DNA of 64,000 bases from an uncultured Salinimicrobium sp. (GTDB lineage: Bacteria > Bacteroidota > Bacteroidia > Flavobacteriales > Flavobacteriaceae), in NCBI GenBank assembly GCA_946887075.1, contig CAMPKA010000006.1, forward strand, positions 62,001-126,000, read 5' to 3'. A program made the translations under genes and the position numbers. Under the pieces are notes generated by a model. That model did no database searches. It had not been told where the DNA came from and saw only the letters and a program-made list of their open reading frames with translations. Below are positions 44,794 to 53,571 of this stretch, piece after piece. Positions within the stretch are counted from its first letter, which is position 1, and every line of letters begins with the position of its first letter.

Positions 44794-45240
44794 TTAAAAC
44801 GAGACTTTTCTATAAAACAAACTTAGACCGTCACACTGCTCCCAGGTACTTTTTAGAATATAATTGGTAGTTAAATTGAGATGTTCGGTCAGGGAGTCGT
44901 CACAATTTGCAATGATTGGGCTCTCCTCCTGGTACTCCAGGTGAATCGAAAACAAGAAATCCCCCTGATCTGCACCTTCTGTCTCTAAAATAGTGTAAGT
45001 TCCGGTTGCGCTTATCGTCTCTTCGTCAACTTCACGAGTTTTGGTAAAGGCACCATCAGACCTGAAATTATAGGATTCCTGGAAAGGCATTTCAGCTCCG
45101 GTTTTTTCACTACCTTCTGTCTGTCCAATGGTCTTCACCAGGATCCAGTTCCCGCCGGGGTCAATAGATGGATCCACATCTGAGTCCAATGAACAGGCAC
45201 TAAAACAAATCACCGTTAGAAGAAGGAATAATTTTTTCAT
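44794..45240 (-). CDS. Lipocalin-like small lipoprotein
   Basis: This 148-residue lipoprotein (FSAC, C16) has a beta-rich body containing GNWILVKTIGQ, NFRSDGAFTKTREV and SATGTYTILE, the pattern of lipocalin-like proteins common in Bacteroidota. Two cysteines, in ANCDDS and WEQCDGL, may form a disulfide. It lies 39 bases upstream of the ECF sigma gene on the same strand and may be a cell-envelope component regulated with it. No ligand can be inferred. Confidence 0.7.
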   Translation of the reverse strand: MKKLFLLLTVICFSACSLDSDVDPSIDPGGNWILVKTIGQTEGSEKTGAEMPFQESYNFRSDGAFTKTREVDEETISATGTYTILETEGADQGDFLFSIHLEYQEESPIIANCDDSLTEHLNLTTNYILKSTWEQCDGLSLFYRKVSF

Positions 45241-45457
45241 GGTTCTGGAATTTAAATTGCTATGGTTTTTCTTTGATGAGCAGAATTTTCCAAAAGGTTG
45301 CGTCAGTCAGGAGAAAATTTTTCTACATCGGGATCATGTAAGGGAAAGTTTTCCTTTCAAGAGGAAATATTCGGCAGGTGGTGTAACACATCTGGTTTGG
45401 TCACCAAGGCAGCCATAGCAGGGGAAGCATTACATCTGCGGCACCTTTTATTCGGTA

Positions 45458-45862
45458 CTACTTTTTCCGTAAGAGCTCCTCCAGGTATTTCACCTTTTCC
45501 TTTTCGGCCTCAACCAGGCGCTCGTACAGTTTCTTGTTTTCCTCGTACGCCTCAATCAACTTATCCAAGGGATTAAACGTGCAATTGTAATTTAAAGAGG
45601 ACGCATGATCATGGTAACTGTTTCCGATTATATTGAAAACTGCTTCCTCCGAGAATTTTTCTATTGCTTCGGGAGAGATCCCAAATACTTCTGCAATTCT
45701 TTGAAGTTTATCTTCATCAATAACCTCGCTTTGCTCTATATGGGATACGCTTTGTTGACTGATGCCGAGTTCTGCAGCAAGGGCTTCCTGTTTCATGCCT
45801 CTGAGTTCCCTGATCCGGCTGATCTTTCTCCCGATGTGGTTGTTTTTTGTTGCAGTTTCCAT
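45458..45862 (-). CDS. XRE-family helix-turn-helix regulator
   Basis: This 134-residue protein has an N-terminal XRE helix-turn-helix (about 12-66: IRELRGMKQEALAAELG, then SQQSVSHIEQSE) and a C-terminal coiled coil (about 95-134) rich in Glu and Lys. A short central region contains NSYHDHASSLNYN. Small regulators of this shape are widespread in Bacteroidota. It is divergent from the SigZ-like gene, but no operator could be recognised. Confidence 0.9.
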   Translation of the reverse strand: METATKNNHIGRKISRIRELRGMKQEALAAELGISQQSVSHIEQSEVIDEDKLQRIAEVFGISPEAIEKFSEEAVFNIIGNSYHDHASSLNYNCTFNPLDKLIEAYEENKKLYERLVEAEKEKVKYLEELLRKK

Positions 45863-46048
45863 GAGTGTTGATTTTACTTCGGTTTATGATGCCTCTTTTA
45901 CTTACAATGGGTTTTTCCGGAGTTAAATGAACCGAAATATCCGTGCCAATTTAATCAAATTATCGGAGTGAAACCGGCTTGTGACCTCTGGCGGGAATTT
46001 ATTTCGTTTATTATCCGGTGAAAATGATTTAGGGAAAGCGCAATTTCC

Positions 46049-46056
46049 TAATTTTG
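46049..46056 (+). promoter_or_regulatory. Candidate -7 element for the SigZ-like gene
   Basis: TAATTTTG matches TAnnTTTG exactly. It overlaps the in-frame TTG at 46054, so that codon is unlikely to be the start, and the ATG at 46081 fits a short leader. No clear TTG -33 element was found at the expected distance. Confidence 0.35.
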
Positions 46057-46080
46057 AATAATCCTTTTCAGTTAAAAGAC

Positions 46081-46659
46081 ATGATTGCGTTTACCAGACA
46101 TCAGGAAATTTCAGACCAGTGGATTACCTATAAGGAGGCGATCAATCGTTATATTCTGAAGATTGTAAAAGACCAGGAAACTGCGGATCATCTGGCTCAT
46201 GAAGTACTGATGAAGGTCTATGCCTCCTGTTGTTCTGGAAAGACCATAAAAAACGTCAGATCCTGGCTGTTCCAGATTGCTTACAATACCTGTATGGATC
46301 ATTTTAAACAGGAGCGGAAGACCATAGCCTTAGAGGCGGACGTGGTGGTAAGGGATGAGGACCAGATCTATCAGGAGGCGAGTGTCTTTGTAAAACCACT
46401 GATCGGTCTTCTTCCGGAAAAATATGCAGTGCCGCTGTATCTATCTGAAATTGACAATTTCAAACAGAAGGAAGTGGCTGAAAAACTCGGACTGAGCCTT
46501 TCTGCCACCAAGAGCAGGATCCTCAGAGGCAAGGAAATGCTCAGGGACAAAATTGTGGAATGCGTGCATCTTGAGGTGGACGTCGATGGTCGTCTTGAGG
46601 ATTTTCAGATCAAAAAGGATTGCAGTAACCTCGCTAAGGGGGAGTCCTGCTGCGCCTGA
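46081..46659 (+). CDS. sigZ: SigZ-like sigma-70 family factor
   Basis: This protein of about 192 residues matches the SigZ group. Region 2 has VKDQETADHLAHEVLMKVY and SWLFQIAYNTCMDHFK. Region 4 has LPEKYAVPLYLSEI, then KQKEVAEKLGLSLSATKSRI. The tail is cysteine-rich (ECVHLEVDVDGRLED, a later DCSNL, final SCCA), similar to the conserved cysteine tails of SigZ proteins of Bacteroidota, and may bind metal or sense redox state. I prefer the ATG at 46081 over an upstream in-frame TTG at 46054 because the latter lies within a promoter-like element. No anti-sigma gene is adjacent. Confidence 0.85.
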   Translation: MIAFTRHQEISDQWITYKEAINRYILKIVKDQETADHLAHEVLMKVYASCCSGKTIKNVRSWLFQIAYNTCMDHFKQERKTIALEADVVVRDEDQIYQEASVFVKPLIGLLPEKYAVPLYLSEIDNFKQKEVAEKLGLSLSATKSRILRGKEMLRDKIVECVHLEVDVDGRLEDFQIKKDCSNLAKGESCCA

Positions 46660-46696
46660 GGTCACCAACTCCCGCTGATTGAGTAATCTTATATTC

Positions 46697-47446
46697 CTAA
46701 ACCAACCAGTCTTTGAATTCTTTCACGCGTTCTCTGCTTATGATGATCTTTTGATCCTTTAATCCTTCTAGTTTTAATTCCAGGCGGTGGTTTGAGTGGG
46801 AGCGGATTTCTGAGATTCTTTTAAGCTGCACGATAAATTTTCGGCTTACCCTGAAGAACAGCCTGGGATCGAGCTCCTTTTCCAACCTGTCCAGGCTCTG
46901 GTCTATAAGGTAACTCCGGGATTCGCAGGTTTGGAGAAAGGTTCCTTTATTTTCGGAATAGAAGCAGCAGATATCCTCTACAGGAATCAATTTCAGATGT
47001 TGTCCTATCGAAATGGTGAACCGCCTACGGTATTCCATGGGCAGGTTTAGCAGGGACCTCAATTGGTCAAGATCCGGTAGGGTGTTGGGTGCAAACCTGG
47101 TACCCCGATATTTATTTACAGCAATCTCGAGTTCTTCATCATCGATGGGCTTGAGCAGATAGTCTACACTGTTCAGCTTGAAAGCCTGGAGGGCGTATTC
47201 GTCATAAGCCGTGGTAAAGATGACTGGACTGGTGACCTTGACAGCCTCAAAGATGTCGAAGGACAGCCCGTCACTGAGCTGGATATCCAGGAAGATCAGT
47301 TCCGGGGAAGGATTGTGGGAGAACCAGGAAATAGCCTCTTCAACAGTGTGGAGAGTAGTCATTACCTGGACCTCGAGTTTCTCCAGCATCCGCTGCAGCC
47401 TCCGTGCAGTGGGCTTTTCATCTTCTACGATGACGGCCTTGATCAT
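46697..47446 (-). CDS. LytTR-family response regulator
   Basis: This 249-residue protein has a receiver domain (about 1-120) with acidic residues E8 and D9, phospho-acceptor D54 in IFLDIQLSDG, and Lys in YLLKPID. A LytTR DNA-binding domain (about 145-249) with FTISIGQHLKLIPVEDICCF and FFRVSRKFIVQLKRI follows. It is encoded 25 bases after a 2TM protein and a LytS-type histidine kinase, its probable partner. These systems often control envelope or surface genes; the target is not visible. Confidence 0.93.
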   Translation of the reverse strand: MIKAVIVEDEKPTARRLQRMLEKLEVQVMTTLHTVEEAISWFSHNPSPELIFLDIQLSDGLSFDIFEAVKVTSPVIFTTAYDEYALQAFKLNSVDYLLKPIDDEELEIAVNKYRGTRFAPNTLPDLDQLRSLLNLPMEYRRRFTISIGQHLKLIPVEDICCFYSENKGTFLQTCESRSYLIDQSLDRLEKELDPRLFFRVSRKFIVQLKRISEIRSHSNHRLELKLEGLKDQKIIISRERVKEFKDWLV

Positions 47447-47471
47447 TGGTGAAGAGGTTTCATTATTCTGG

Positions 47472-47786
47472 TCATTCCCATTTGTTCTGTTTCTCCTTTT
47501 CCATCAGTTCCCGGATCTTTCGTTCCTCCCAATCCCTTCCCGGGAAAATATTAGGTCCGAAAACGCCCATCCAGTGAAACAGGAGCCCAATCCCCCAGAA
47601 AAAGGCAGTGGAGAGATTTGAAAAGTCATCCAATCCATCGAGAAGCCCGGAATCGCGGGTGCTCATCACGTAAATCGCCACATTGATGAAGAGGTAAACC
47701 GTAAGGTGAACATAGAAGCCTTTGATCTTTCTGACCCGTTTCCTCGCGGCCTGATACCTGAAATTTTCTTGAGCAGTTGTTTCCAT
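47472..47786 (-). CDS. 2TM-domain protein
   Basis: This 104-residue protein consists of a 2TM domain: an N-terminal RYQAARKRVRKIKGFYVHL, two membrane helices (about 25-50 and 65-82), and a charged C-terminus WEERKIRELMEKEKQ. Function is unknown, but 2TM proteins often accompany LytS/LytTR systems in Bacteroidota. Its ATG overlaps the kinase stop by one base. It closely resembles the C-terminal tail of that kinase, suggesting duplication. Confidence 0.85.
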   Translation of the reverse strand: METTAQENFRYQAARKRVRKIKGFYVHLTVYLFINVAIYVMSTRDSGLLDGLDDFSNLSTAFFWGIGLLFHWMGVFGPNIFPGRDWEERKIRELMEKEKQNKWE

Positions 47787-49114
47787 CAGTTCCAGTTTTT
47801 AGTTTGTTGTTGTTGTTCCTTCTCCATAATTTCCTGAATTTTTTTCTCTTCCCAGACGGCACCATAGCCGAAGGTTGAAAAGCCCTGGATCGTGAGGCCG
47901 AGGCCCCAGCCCAGCAGGGGAAACCAGAACCACTGGAATTCCCAATAGGTCCTGTAGTTGATAAAGATCAGAAACGGGATTACTACACAAAAGGAGAGGA
48001 GGTTTCCATAGAATTCCTTCATCTCCCTTACCCGTTGCTTGGCTTTAAAATAAGAATTTTCTTCCTGTGTTTGCATAATTGACAGTTGTTTGGTTAGTAT
48101 TGGTAACTTCACAATGAATTTGTTTTCAAGCTCCTCAAGCAGTACCTCCCTCCGGGTCACCTGAGCATAGCGGTCTACGATGTTCTGAATACCGACGCCT
48201 TTCCTTGTCTGCAGGACTTCCTTCTTCTGGAGGTTGTTCTCGATGACCAGGTATTTGTCCTCGGGATAGATCCTGATCTTAAGCGGACGTTGCTGACTGA
48301 CGACATTGTGCTTCACTGTATTCTCCAGCAGGAGCTGCAGGGACAGCGGAACTACCCTGGCTTCTGGATCCATTGGTTCCTCAGAAATTTCAAGGAAAAT
48401 ACTGTCCTCAAACCGCATTTTCAGAAGCCTGACAAAGGTCTCTGCAAAACGCAGCTCTTCTTCCAGTTTTACCAGTTCCTTGTCCTTTTGCTCCAGGACA
48501 TAACGATAAATCTTCGATAAAGAGGTTGTGAATTTCTGGGCCTTTTCCGGGTTCTCTTCGATCAGGCTGCTTAGCACATTCAGGCAGTTGAACAAAAAAT
48601 GCGGGTCCAGTTGATTCTTTAGGCTCTCGAATTTTGCCGAGGCATTGCCGGCAATAATCTTTTGTTCGGTCACCTTCTGCTCCTGAAGGGCTTTATAGAA
48701 AAATATGATGTGAAAAAACAGGGAGATCACCACGGTGAAGAGCAGGGGCAGAATATAGTAAGTAACGCTTTCATTTTCCAGGAATTCCTGGAAAGGAACG
48801 TCCTCGAAGACGGTCCGGGTAACCAGTCGGCAGAAAAAGTACCCGACCAATGTGATCACGACGGAACCCAGGGAAGCAAGGATCACGCGCTGTATTCCAG
48901 CCTGCTCCCATCCGATCTTCTCCCTGAAATAGTGGAAGTAGACCGCGTTGAGGGCAGTAAGGACGATGCAGTAAAAGAAGTAGGTGCCCCAAAGCTCTAC
49001 ACTCATCAGCTCTTCAAGGTCGTGCGCACCAAACAGGCTGTTGACCAGTACGATAAACAGGCAGATGATAATGGCGATCTTGAGGATTCTCAGCAGCAGT
49101 TTCATGATAAACAA
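47786..49114 (-). CDS. LytS-type histidine kinase with C-terminal 2TM domain
   Basis: This 442-residue protein has four N-terminal membrane helices (about 5-145), a His_kinase domain with NQLDPHFLFNCLNVLSSL (phospho-His) and a HATPase with LLLENTVKHNV and GVGIQNIVDRYA. A normal kinase would end near FIVKLPILTK. Here six residues later comes MQTQEENSYFKAKQRVREMKEFYG, a 2TM domain that runs to the end. It parallels the start of the next gene. The 2TM part could also be translated separately from that internal ATG. The genes for the 2TM protein and the LytTR regulator follow directly. Confidence 0.88.
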   Translation of the reverse strand: MFIMKLLLRILKIAIIICLFIVLVNSLFGAHDLEELMSVELWGTYFFYCIVLTALNAVYFHYFREKIGWEQAGIQRVILASLGSVVITLVGYFFCRLVTRTVFEDVPFQEFLENESVTYYILPLLFTVVISLFFHIIFFYKALQEQKVTEQKIIAGNASAKFESLKNQLDPHFLFNCLNVLSSLIEENPEKAQKFTTSLSKIYRYVLEQKDKELVKLEEELRFAETFVRLLKMRFEDSIFLEISEEPMDPEARVVPLSLQLLLENTVKHNVVSQQRPLKIRIYPEDKYLVIENNLQKKEVLQTRKGVGIQNIVDRYAQVTRREVLLEELENKFIVKLPILTKQLSIMQTQEENSYFKAKQRVREMKEFYGNLLSFCVVIPFLIFINYRTYWEFQWFWFPLLGWGLGLTIQGFSTFGYGAVWEEKKIQEIMEKEQQQQTKNWN

Positions 49115-49432
49115 TTATAGTCGAGTTCGGTTGTAATGATTACAGGTGTCATGTTTTGATCCGAGGTGATCGGAGTTTCCATGGGGCATAGGAGACTCAA
49201 AATATATAGAATTAAAGTTAACATGATCTGAACATTTTTCTTGAATCAAAATTGCAGCAAGTCTTTGAGAATGAAAATTTTTCCTGACCGAGTTGTCACA
49301 TAAAGCGGATGAATCGTCAAAATGGTCAAAAAAAAGGGCTGTAGGGGGTCAGCATGCTCCAGAAACAGGTAAAGCAGCCGATTTTTAAAAAAGAGCGGTA
49401 TCTTTCCGTACTCAAAGAAAACAATTGACAAA
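49115..49432. other. Divergent intergenic region
   Basis: These 318 bases lie between the histidine kinase (minus) and the M61 peptidase (plus) and must hold both promoters. TATCTTTC at 49399-49406 is one mismatch from TAnnTTTG for the peptidase but has no TTG at the right distance. No RNA gene or small ORF was recognised. Confidence 0.35.
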
Positions 49433-50956
49433 ATGAGAGTCATACCGGTTTTATTGTTGTTTCTTCTATCAGGAATTTACCTTCAGGCACAGGAGGATAT
49501 TAATCTGGTTTACCGTCTCAGTTTTCCGGAACCGGAAAAACATCTTGTAGAGGTGGAGCTGACTTATGATTCCCTTGAAGCCGGACCAGAGACCCTGGTA
49601 CTCCCGGTGTGGACTCCTGGTTATTATAAGATCCTTGACAATCCGGCGCATATCATAGACTTCGCCGTGCAGGGAGAAAGTGGGGACAGCATTATTTGGA
49701 ATAAAACCTCCAAAAACGAGTGGACCTTTGAAAATCCGGTTCCCCAGGAGGTCCGGATTACCTACAATGTGTATGCTAACCGGAAATCCGTAGCGGAATC
49801 CAACGTGTCAGGGGAAAAGGCCTTCCTCGCAGGAACAGATATTTTTATGTTTCCCAAAGTTTCCGTCGAGGAAGCGGTAATGGTGGATGTAGAACTCCCG
49901 GTAACCTGGGAGAGGATATCCACCGGACTGGAACGGAGGGACGGCCGCCGTTTTTATGCCAAAGATTTTAATGTGCTCTACGACAGCCCCTTTTATCTTG
50001 GCAATCAAAAGGTATTTAGTTTTAGGGAGGAGGACAAGGATTTCACTTTGTCCGTGGCCACTCCCGAGGGCCTGAAGGCAGAGGCTTTCATCGCTGACCT
50101 CAAAAAGATCATCCGCAGTACCACTGATCTGATGAAGGATATTCCGTTCGAGCATTACAGTTTTCTAATGATGGAAGAAGGCAGGGGAGGTCTTGAGCAT
50201 TGGAATTCGCAGGCGGTCTTTACGGGGGGAGATTTCACGTTCGAATCAGACAAGGCCTATAAGGATTTTATGAACTTTATCACCCATGAATATTTCCATC
50301 TCTATAATGCCAAGGCTATCCGTCCGATTGAACTGGGACCTTTTGACTACAGCAAGGAGAACTATACTACCATGTTATGGGTAGCCGAGGGATTCACGGT
50401 GTATTTCGAATACAGGATCATGAGGGATGCTGGCCTGCTCTCAGAACAGGACTTCCTGGATTACATGAGCAGCCATATCAGAACCGTTGAGACCGGTGAG
50501 GGTAAACACCATATGTCCCTTGAACGGTCGAGCTATGACGTCTGGATCTACTTCCTCAACAGAAACGAAATGACCGCGGAAACCACCATCTCGTACTATC
50601 AGAAAGGTCCGATCATAGCGATGCTTATGGATCTGGCAATAAGGCATCATACCGGAAATCGGAAATCCCTTGATGATGTCATGCGCCACCTCTACATCAA
50701 ATTTTACCAGGAGCTGCAAAGAGGATATACAGAGGAGGAATTTTGGGAAGTCAGTGAACAGATCGCAGGGGTTTCTTTGGAGGTAATCCGTACTTACGTG
50801 GAGACTACCACAGCCATCGATTATCAGAAGTATCTTCGATACGGTGCTCTTGGATTCAGAAAGCAGCAGGGGAATGAGGATCAGGACTATCAGTTGGTAA
50901 AACTTGCCCCTGAAAATCAGCTACAGGAAGAAATCCAGAAGGCGCTCCTCAATTAA
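49433..50956 (+). CDS. M61-family (glycyl aminopeptidase-like) exported metallopeptidase
   Basis: This 507-residue protein has a signal peptide ending LQAQ. It carries the M61 N-terminal beta domain (VWTPGYYKILDNPAHI) and a gluzincin catalytic domain. The zinc site is HEYFH at 285-289 with E319 in VAEGFTVYFE. M61 enzymes of other bacteria often carry a C-terminal PDZ domain; this protein ends shortly after the catalytic helical domain, so the PDZ appears absent. It probably acts in the periplasm on peptides. It stands alone and is convergent with a small lipoprotein gene. Confidence 0.9.
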   Translation: MRVIPVLLLFLLSGIYLQAQEDINLVYRLSFPEPEKHLVEVELTYDSLEAGPETLVLPVWTPGYYKILDNPAHIIDFAVQGESGDSIIWNKTSKNEWTFENPVPQEVRITYNVYANRKSVAESNVSGEKAFLAGTDIFMFPKVSVEEAVMVDVELPVTWERISTGLERRDGRRFYAKDFNVLYDSPFYLGNQKVFSFREEDKDFTLSVATPEGLKAEAFIADLKKIIRSTTDLMKDIPFEHYSFLMMEEGRGGLEHWNSQAVFTGGDFTFESDKAYKDFMNFITHEYFHLYNAKAIRPIELGPFDYSKENYTTMLWVAEGFTVYFEYRIMRDAGLLSEQDFLDYMSSHIRTVETGEGKHHMSLERSSYDVWIYFLNRNEMTAETTISYYQKGPIIAMLMDLAIRHHTGNRKSLDDVMRHLYIKFYQELQRGYTEEEFWEVSEQIAGVSLEVIRTYVETTTAIDYQKYLRYGALGFRKQQGNEDQDYQLVKLAPENQLQEEIQKALLN

Positions 50957-50989
50957 AGGCAGCCGACTTTGCCAATAGATAAGCGTGAT

Positions 50990-51301
50990 CTACCTGCTTT
51001 CGAGGGAACTAAGGGTAATGACTTCGGCCTGGGTGCAGTCCGCCGTCAAGGGAACGGGTTCCGAATCCACTTTATACTCGATATAGACTTCAAGACCCGT
51101 CCCGTGGAATTCCTCATCGATCTCATGTTGAAAGACATAGGTCTTGGGACTTCGCTCCATGATGACATACCCGTTGATGGTCGCGCAGTCCGGGGTATAG
51201 TAGAGTTTGGCGTATCCGCTTTCCGGATAGGAATTTGCCTCCATTTCACAACCAGTGGCCAGGCCTGAGACAGCCAGAAAAATCAGAATTCTTGTAAACA
51301 T
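50990..51301 (-). CDS. Small hypothetical lipoprotein
   Basis: This protein of about 103 residues has a lipoprotein signal MFTRILIFLA to ATGC (C18). An upstream in-frame ATG at 51343 would put 14 extra residues before the signal, so 51301 is preferred. Cysteines in DCATING and DCTQAEV may pair. I recognise no family. It is convergent with the M61 gene. Confidence 0.6.
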   Translation of the reverse strand: MFTRILIFLAVSGLATGCEMEANSYPESGYAKLYYTPDCATINGYVIMERSPKTYVFQHEIDEEFHGTGLEVYIEYKVDSEPVPLTADCTQAEVITLSSLESR

Positions 51302-51521
51302 GTTGGCATCTATTTTTAGTTGTGGAAGAACCTTTCTTTCCAATGATGAAGTCTCAAGTTAAAGATTATCTGCTGATAGTCTTACAAGGCAATGCGGAAA
51401 ATTTCCTGTAACCTGATTCTGGTCATAATATTCCCCGGAGATAATCCACAACTTTGAGCCCAATTAAATCATTTGAGGAATTACAAAAATTCCCATTGTC
51501 CAATCCAGTAACGATTCAAAC

Positions 51522-51869
51522 ATGAAGATAGCATCATTAACAGAGGAAACGCAATACCACGACAAAAGACCTGCAGTCCAGGTCTTATTTCAGACGGAAA
51601 CCAGTAAAGAAATCAAGATCGCTTTCAAAGCTGGACAAATAATGAAAGAACATAAAACCCCTTTTCCTATTGTAGTGGAAATCTTTCAAGGGGCCATAGA
51701 TTTTGGGGTAAAAGGAGAAGTACTTTCCCTTAAACAGGGAGACCTGATTGCCCTGGAGGGCGGTGTCCCTCATGATTTGCAGGCGAAGGAACAAAGCATT
51801 GTGCGTCTAAGCTTGACTCTTGCAGACAAAATAGAACGCGTTCAGGATGTGGCAAATAAATCCCTATGA
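51522..51869 (+). CDS. Cupin-domain protein
   Basis: This 115-residue protein is a single small cupin barrel: KAGQIMKEHKTPFPIVVEIFQG and LSLKQGDLIALEGGVPHDLQA carry the two cupin motifs, with His in the first (KEHKTP) and His in the second (VPHDL). The metal site may be incomplete. No signal peptide is present, so it is cytoplasmic. Its stop overlaps the methyltransferase start by four bases (ATGA), so the pair is co-translated and may act on the same small molecule or stress. Confidence 0.85.
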   Translation: MKIASLTEETQYHDKRPAVQVLFQTETSKEIKIAFKAGQIMKEHKTPFPIVVEIFQGAIDFGVKGEVLSLKQGDLIALEGGVPHDLQAKEQSIVRLSLTLADKIERVQDVANKSL

Positions 51870-52639
51870 ACTATAGAAAGTTTAATACCGAGCAGGGTCA
51901 CTGGATCCTGGCCAGGATGGGAAAAAAAGTCCTCAGACCTGGAGGAAGAAAACTTACCGACCAACTTTTGGAGGAGCTAAGGATCTCCAGGGAGGATAAG
52001 GTGGTCGAGTTTGCGCCTGGAATGGGTTTTACAGCCTTCCAGACCCTGAAAAGGAACCCCAGATCTTATACAGGCATTGAACTGAACGAAGAAGCTGCTC
52101 AGAAGTTGAAGAAGACACTGTCCGGAAAGAACCGATCTGTCAGGAACTCCAGTGCTGCTGATACCGGATTAGATTCCGCAACTTACGACAAGGTTTATGG
52201 AGAGGCTATGCTGACCATGCAGGCGGACCACAGAAAATCCGAGATCATCAGGGAAGCCTTCCGGATTTTAAAGAGGGGTGGCCTGTATGGCATTCATGAA
52301 TTAGGTTTACAACCAGATCAGCTCGATTCCGCGACCAAGGGAAAAATACAACGGGAACTTGCACAGGTGATCAGAGTGAATGCCAGACCGTTGACCCGGA
52401 ATGAATGGTGCCTGTTATTAGAAAATGAAGGCTTCACAATCAGAAAGGTTTACCAGTCCCCAATGCACTTGTTGAAACCCAGAAGAATCCTGAGCGATGA
52501 AGGACTATTGCGGACAATCCGGATTGCATTCAATATCCTGACCCATCCGGGAGCCAGAAAACGTATCAGAAAAATGCGTGAAATTTTTCTGAAACACGAA
52601 AAAGCCATGGCTGCCTTCGCAATTATTGCAGAGAAATGA
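51866..52639 (+). CDS. Class I SAM-dependent methyltransferase
   Basis: This 257-residue protein has a Rossmann SAM-binding domain with motif I VVEFAPGMGF, the acidic end of strand 2 in YTGIELNEEA, and later LKRGGLYGIHELGL at the post-strand-4 position. Residues 195-257 form a basic helical tail (HPGARKRIRKMREIFLKHEK). No specific substrate can be assigned. It is translationally coupled to the cupin upstream. Confidence 0.88.
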   Translation: MNYRKFNTEQGHWILARMGKKVLRPGGRKLTDQLLEELRISREDKVVEFAPGMGFTAFQTLKRNPRSYTGIELNEEAAQKLKKTLSGKNRSVRNSSAADTGLDSATYDKVYGEAMLTMQADHRKSEIIREAFRILKRGGLYGIHELGLQPDQLDSATKGKIQRELAQVIRVNARPLTRNEWCLLLENEGFTIRKVYQSPMHLLKPRRILSDEGLLRTIRIAFNILTHPGARKRIRKMREIFLKHEKAMAAFAIIAEK

Positions 52640-52764
52640 GCTGATTAGAAGACAGGTTGTATTTAAAATGTTTACGAGAAAAGGACCTCTTATTTAAATA
52701 GTAAGCATGATTTTTCTATATTTAATTACTACTTATAGTATTATTCACCTTTTAAACTTCTTTT

Positions 52765-53256
52765 GTGGTTACGATTATTAGCTTTCTGAGTTGCATTAGA
52801 TCAAATTGTGAGCTGTCAAAGAAATGGGGCTTTAGAAATATTTCCTTGTCTATCTTCATGCTGACGCTCCTGCTAGGATGTTCAAAAGATGGTATGCAGA
52901 ATGCCATTCCTTACGAGGTAATACATGAAACTCATTTGAGTTATGCTGACAGCGAAATCCTTCCGAATCAGTATGACCTGGTAACCAGCAAATCCGAATG
53001 GAATGATTTTCTGGATCAGATCGCTCGGGTCAGTCCTTCCCGTGCTGCAGTTCTGGAGGACTTAGAGACTGATTTTCAAAACCACGACCTGATTGTGATC
53101 ATCGGGAAATATTTCAACTACTGCTGTAGTGAATTGATTGTGGAGGGCGTCTTTCAGGCAGCGGATCATGTAATGGTGCAATACAAGGAAAGCGATCCTG
53201 GAATGGCCGCGGCCGTAAGTCAGGCGCTAACCCTACTGAAGATTCCAAAAGCCTAA
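52765..53256 (+). CDS. Small lipoprotein, possibly PrcB-like
   Basis: This protein of up to 163 residues has a lipobox LLGC preceded by KKWGFRNISLSIF. The start is uncertain: GTG at 52765 gives an N-terminus of about 20 residues before the signal and no better ATG is present. The C-terminal half (SEWNDFLDQIARV, DLIVIIGKYFNYCCSEL) resembles PrcB C-terminal-like domains with low certainty. Two adjacent Cys may matter. Function unknown. Confidence 0.5.
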   Translation: MVTIISFLSCIRSNCELSKKWGFRNISLSIFMLTLLLGCSKDGMQNAIPYEVIHETHLSYADSEILPNQYDLVTSKSEWNDFLDQIARVSPSRAAVLEDLETDFQNHDLIVIIGKYFNYCCSELIVEGVFQAADHVMVQYKESDPGMAAAVSQALTLLKIPKA

Positions 53257-53571
53257 GCGCTTATTGCTTCAACCTTGAGCGAAACATGGAAATTCAAGGC
53301 ATGGAGATCACTTACTAAAAAGAGAACAGGTTACAACAAAGACCCTAAGTAGTGAAGTTTTCGCCCTAGCATTGCATAATTAATTCTCTGAAGGAAAACG
53401 GCAGTGTGGGGCTTGCGCATTATCTGAAAATGTTGAAAAATATTCTTCAAGGATTTTTGTCCTTTGTCGCGGGCATGATCTTTACCCACCCATAATCCTA
53501 ATCCCGAATTTTGTGAAACCGGAATAGAGGTTATATTTGCTGTAGTGCCCTTCGGCCCAAATTGTTATCGC
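53257..53571 (+). other. Intergenic region upstream of the second propeller-LuxR regulator
   Basis: The last part holds a clear promoter (53511-53539, separate entry). The rest shows no ORF, hairpin terminator or RNA that I can support. Confidence 0.4.
53511..53539 (+). promoter_or_regulatory. Bacteroidota-type promoter of the laminarin-locus regulator
   Basis: TTG at 53511-53513 is followed after 18 bases by TATATTTG at 53532-53539, an exact TTG-N17-23-TAnnTTTG match. Transcription would begin near 53545, which is also the first in-frame GTG, so the later TTG codon at 53572 is the better start. Confidence 0.6.
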
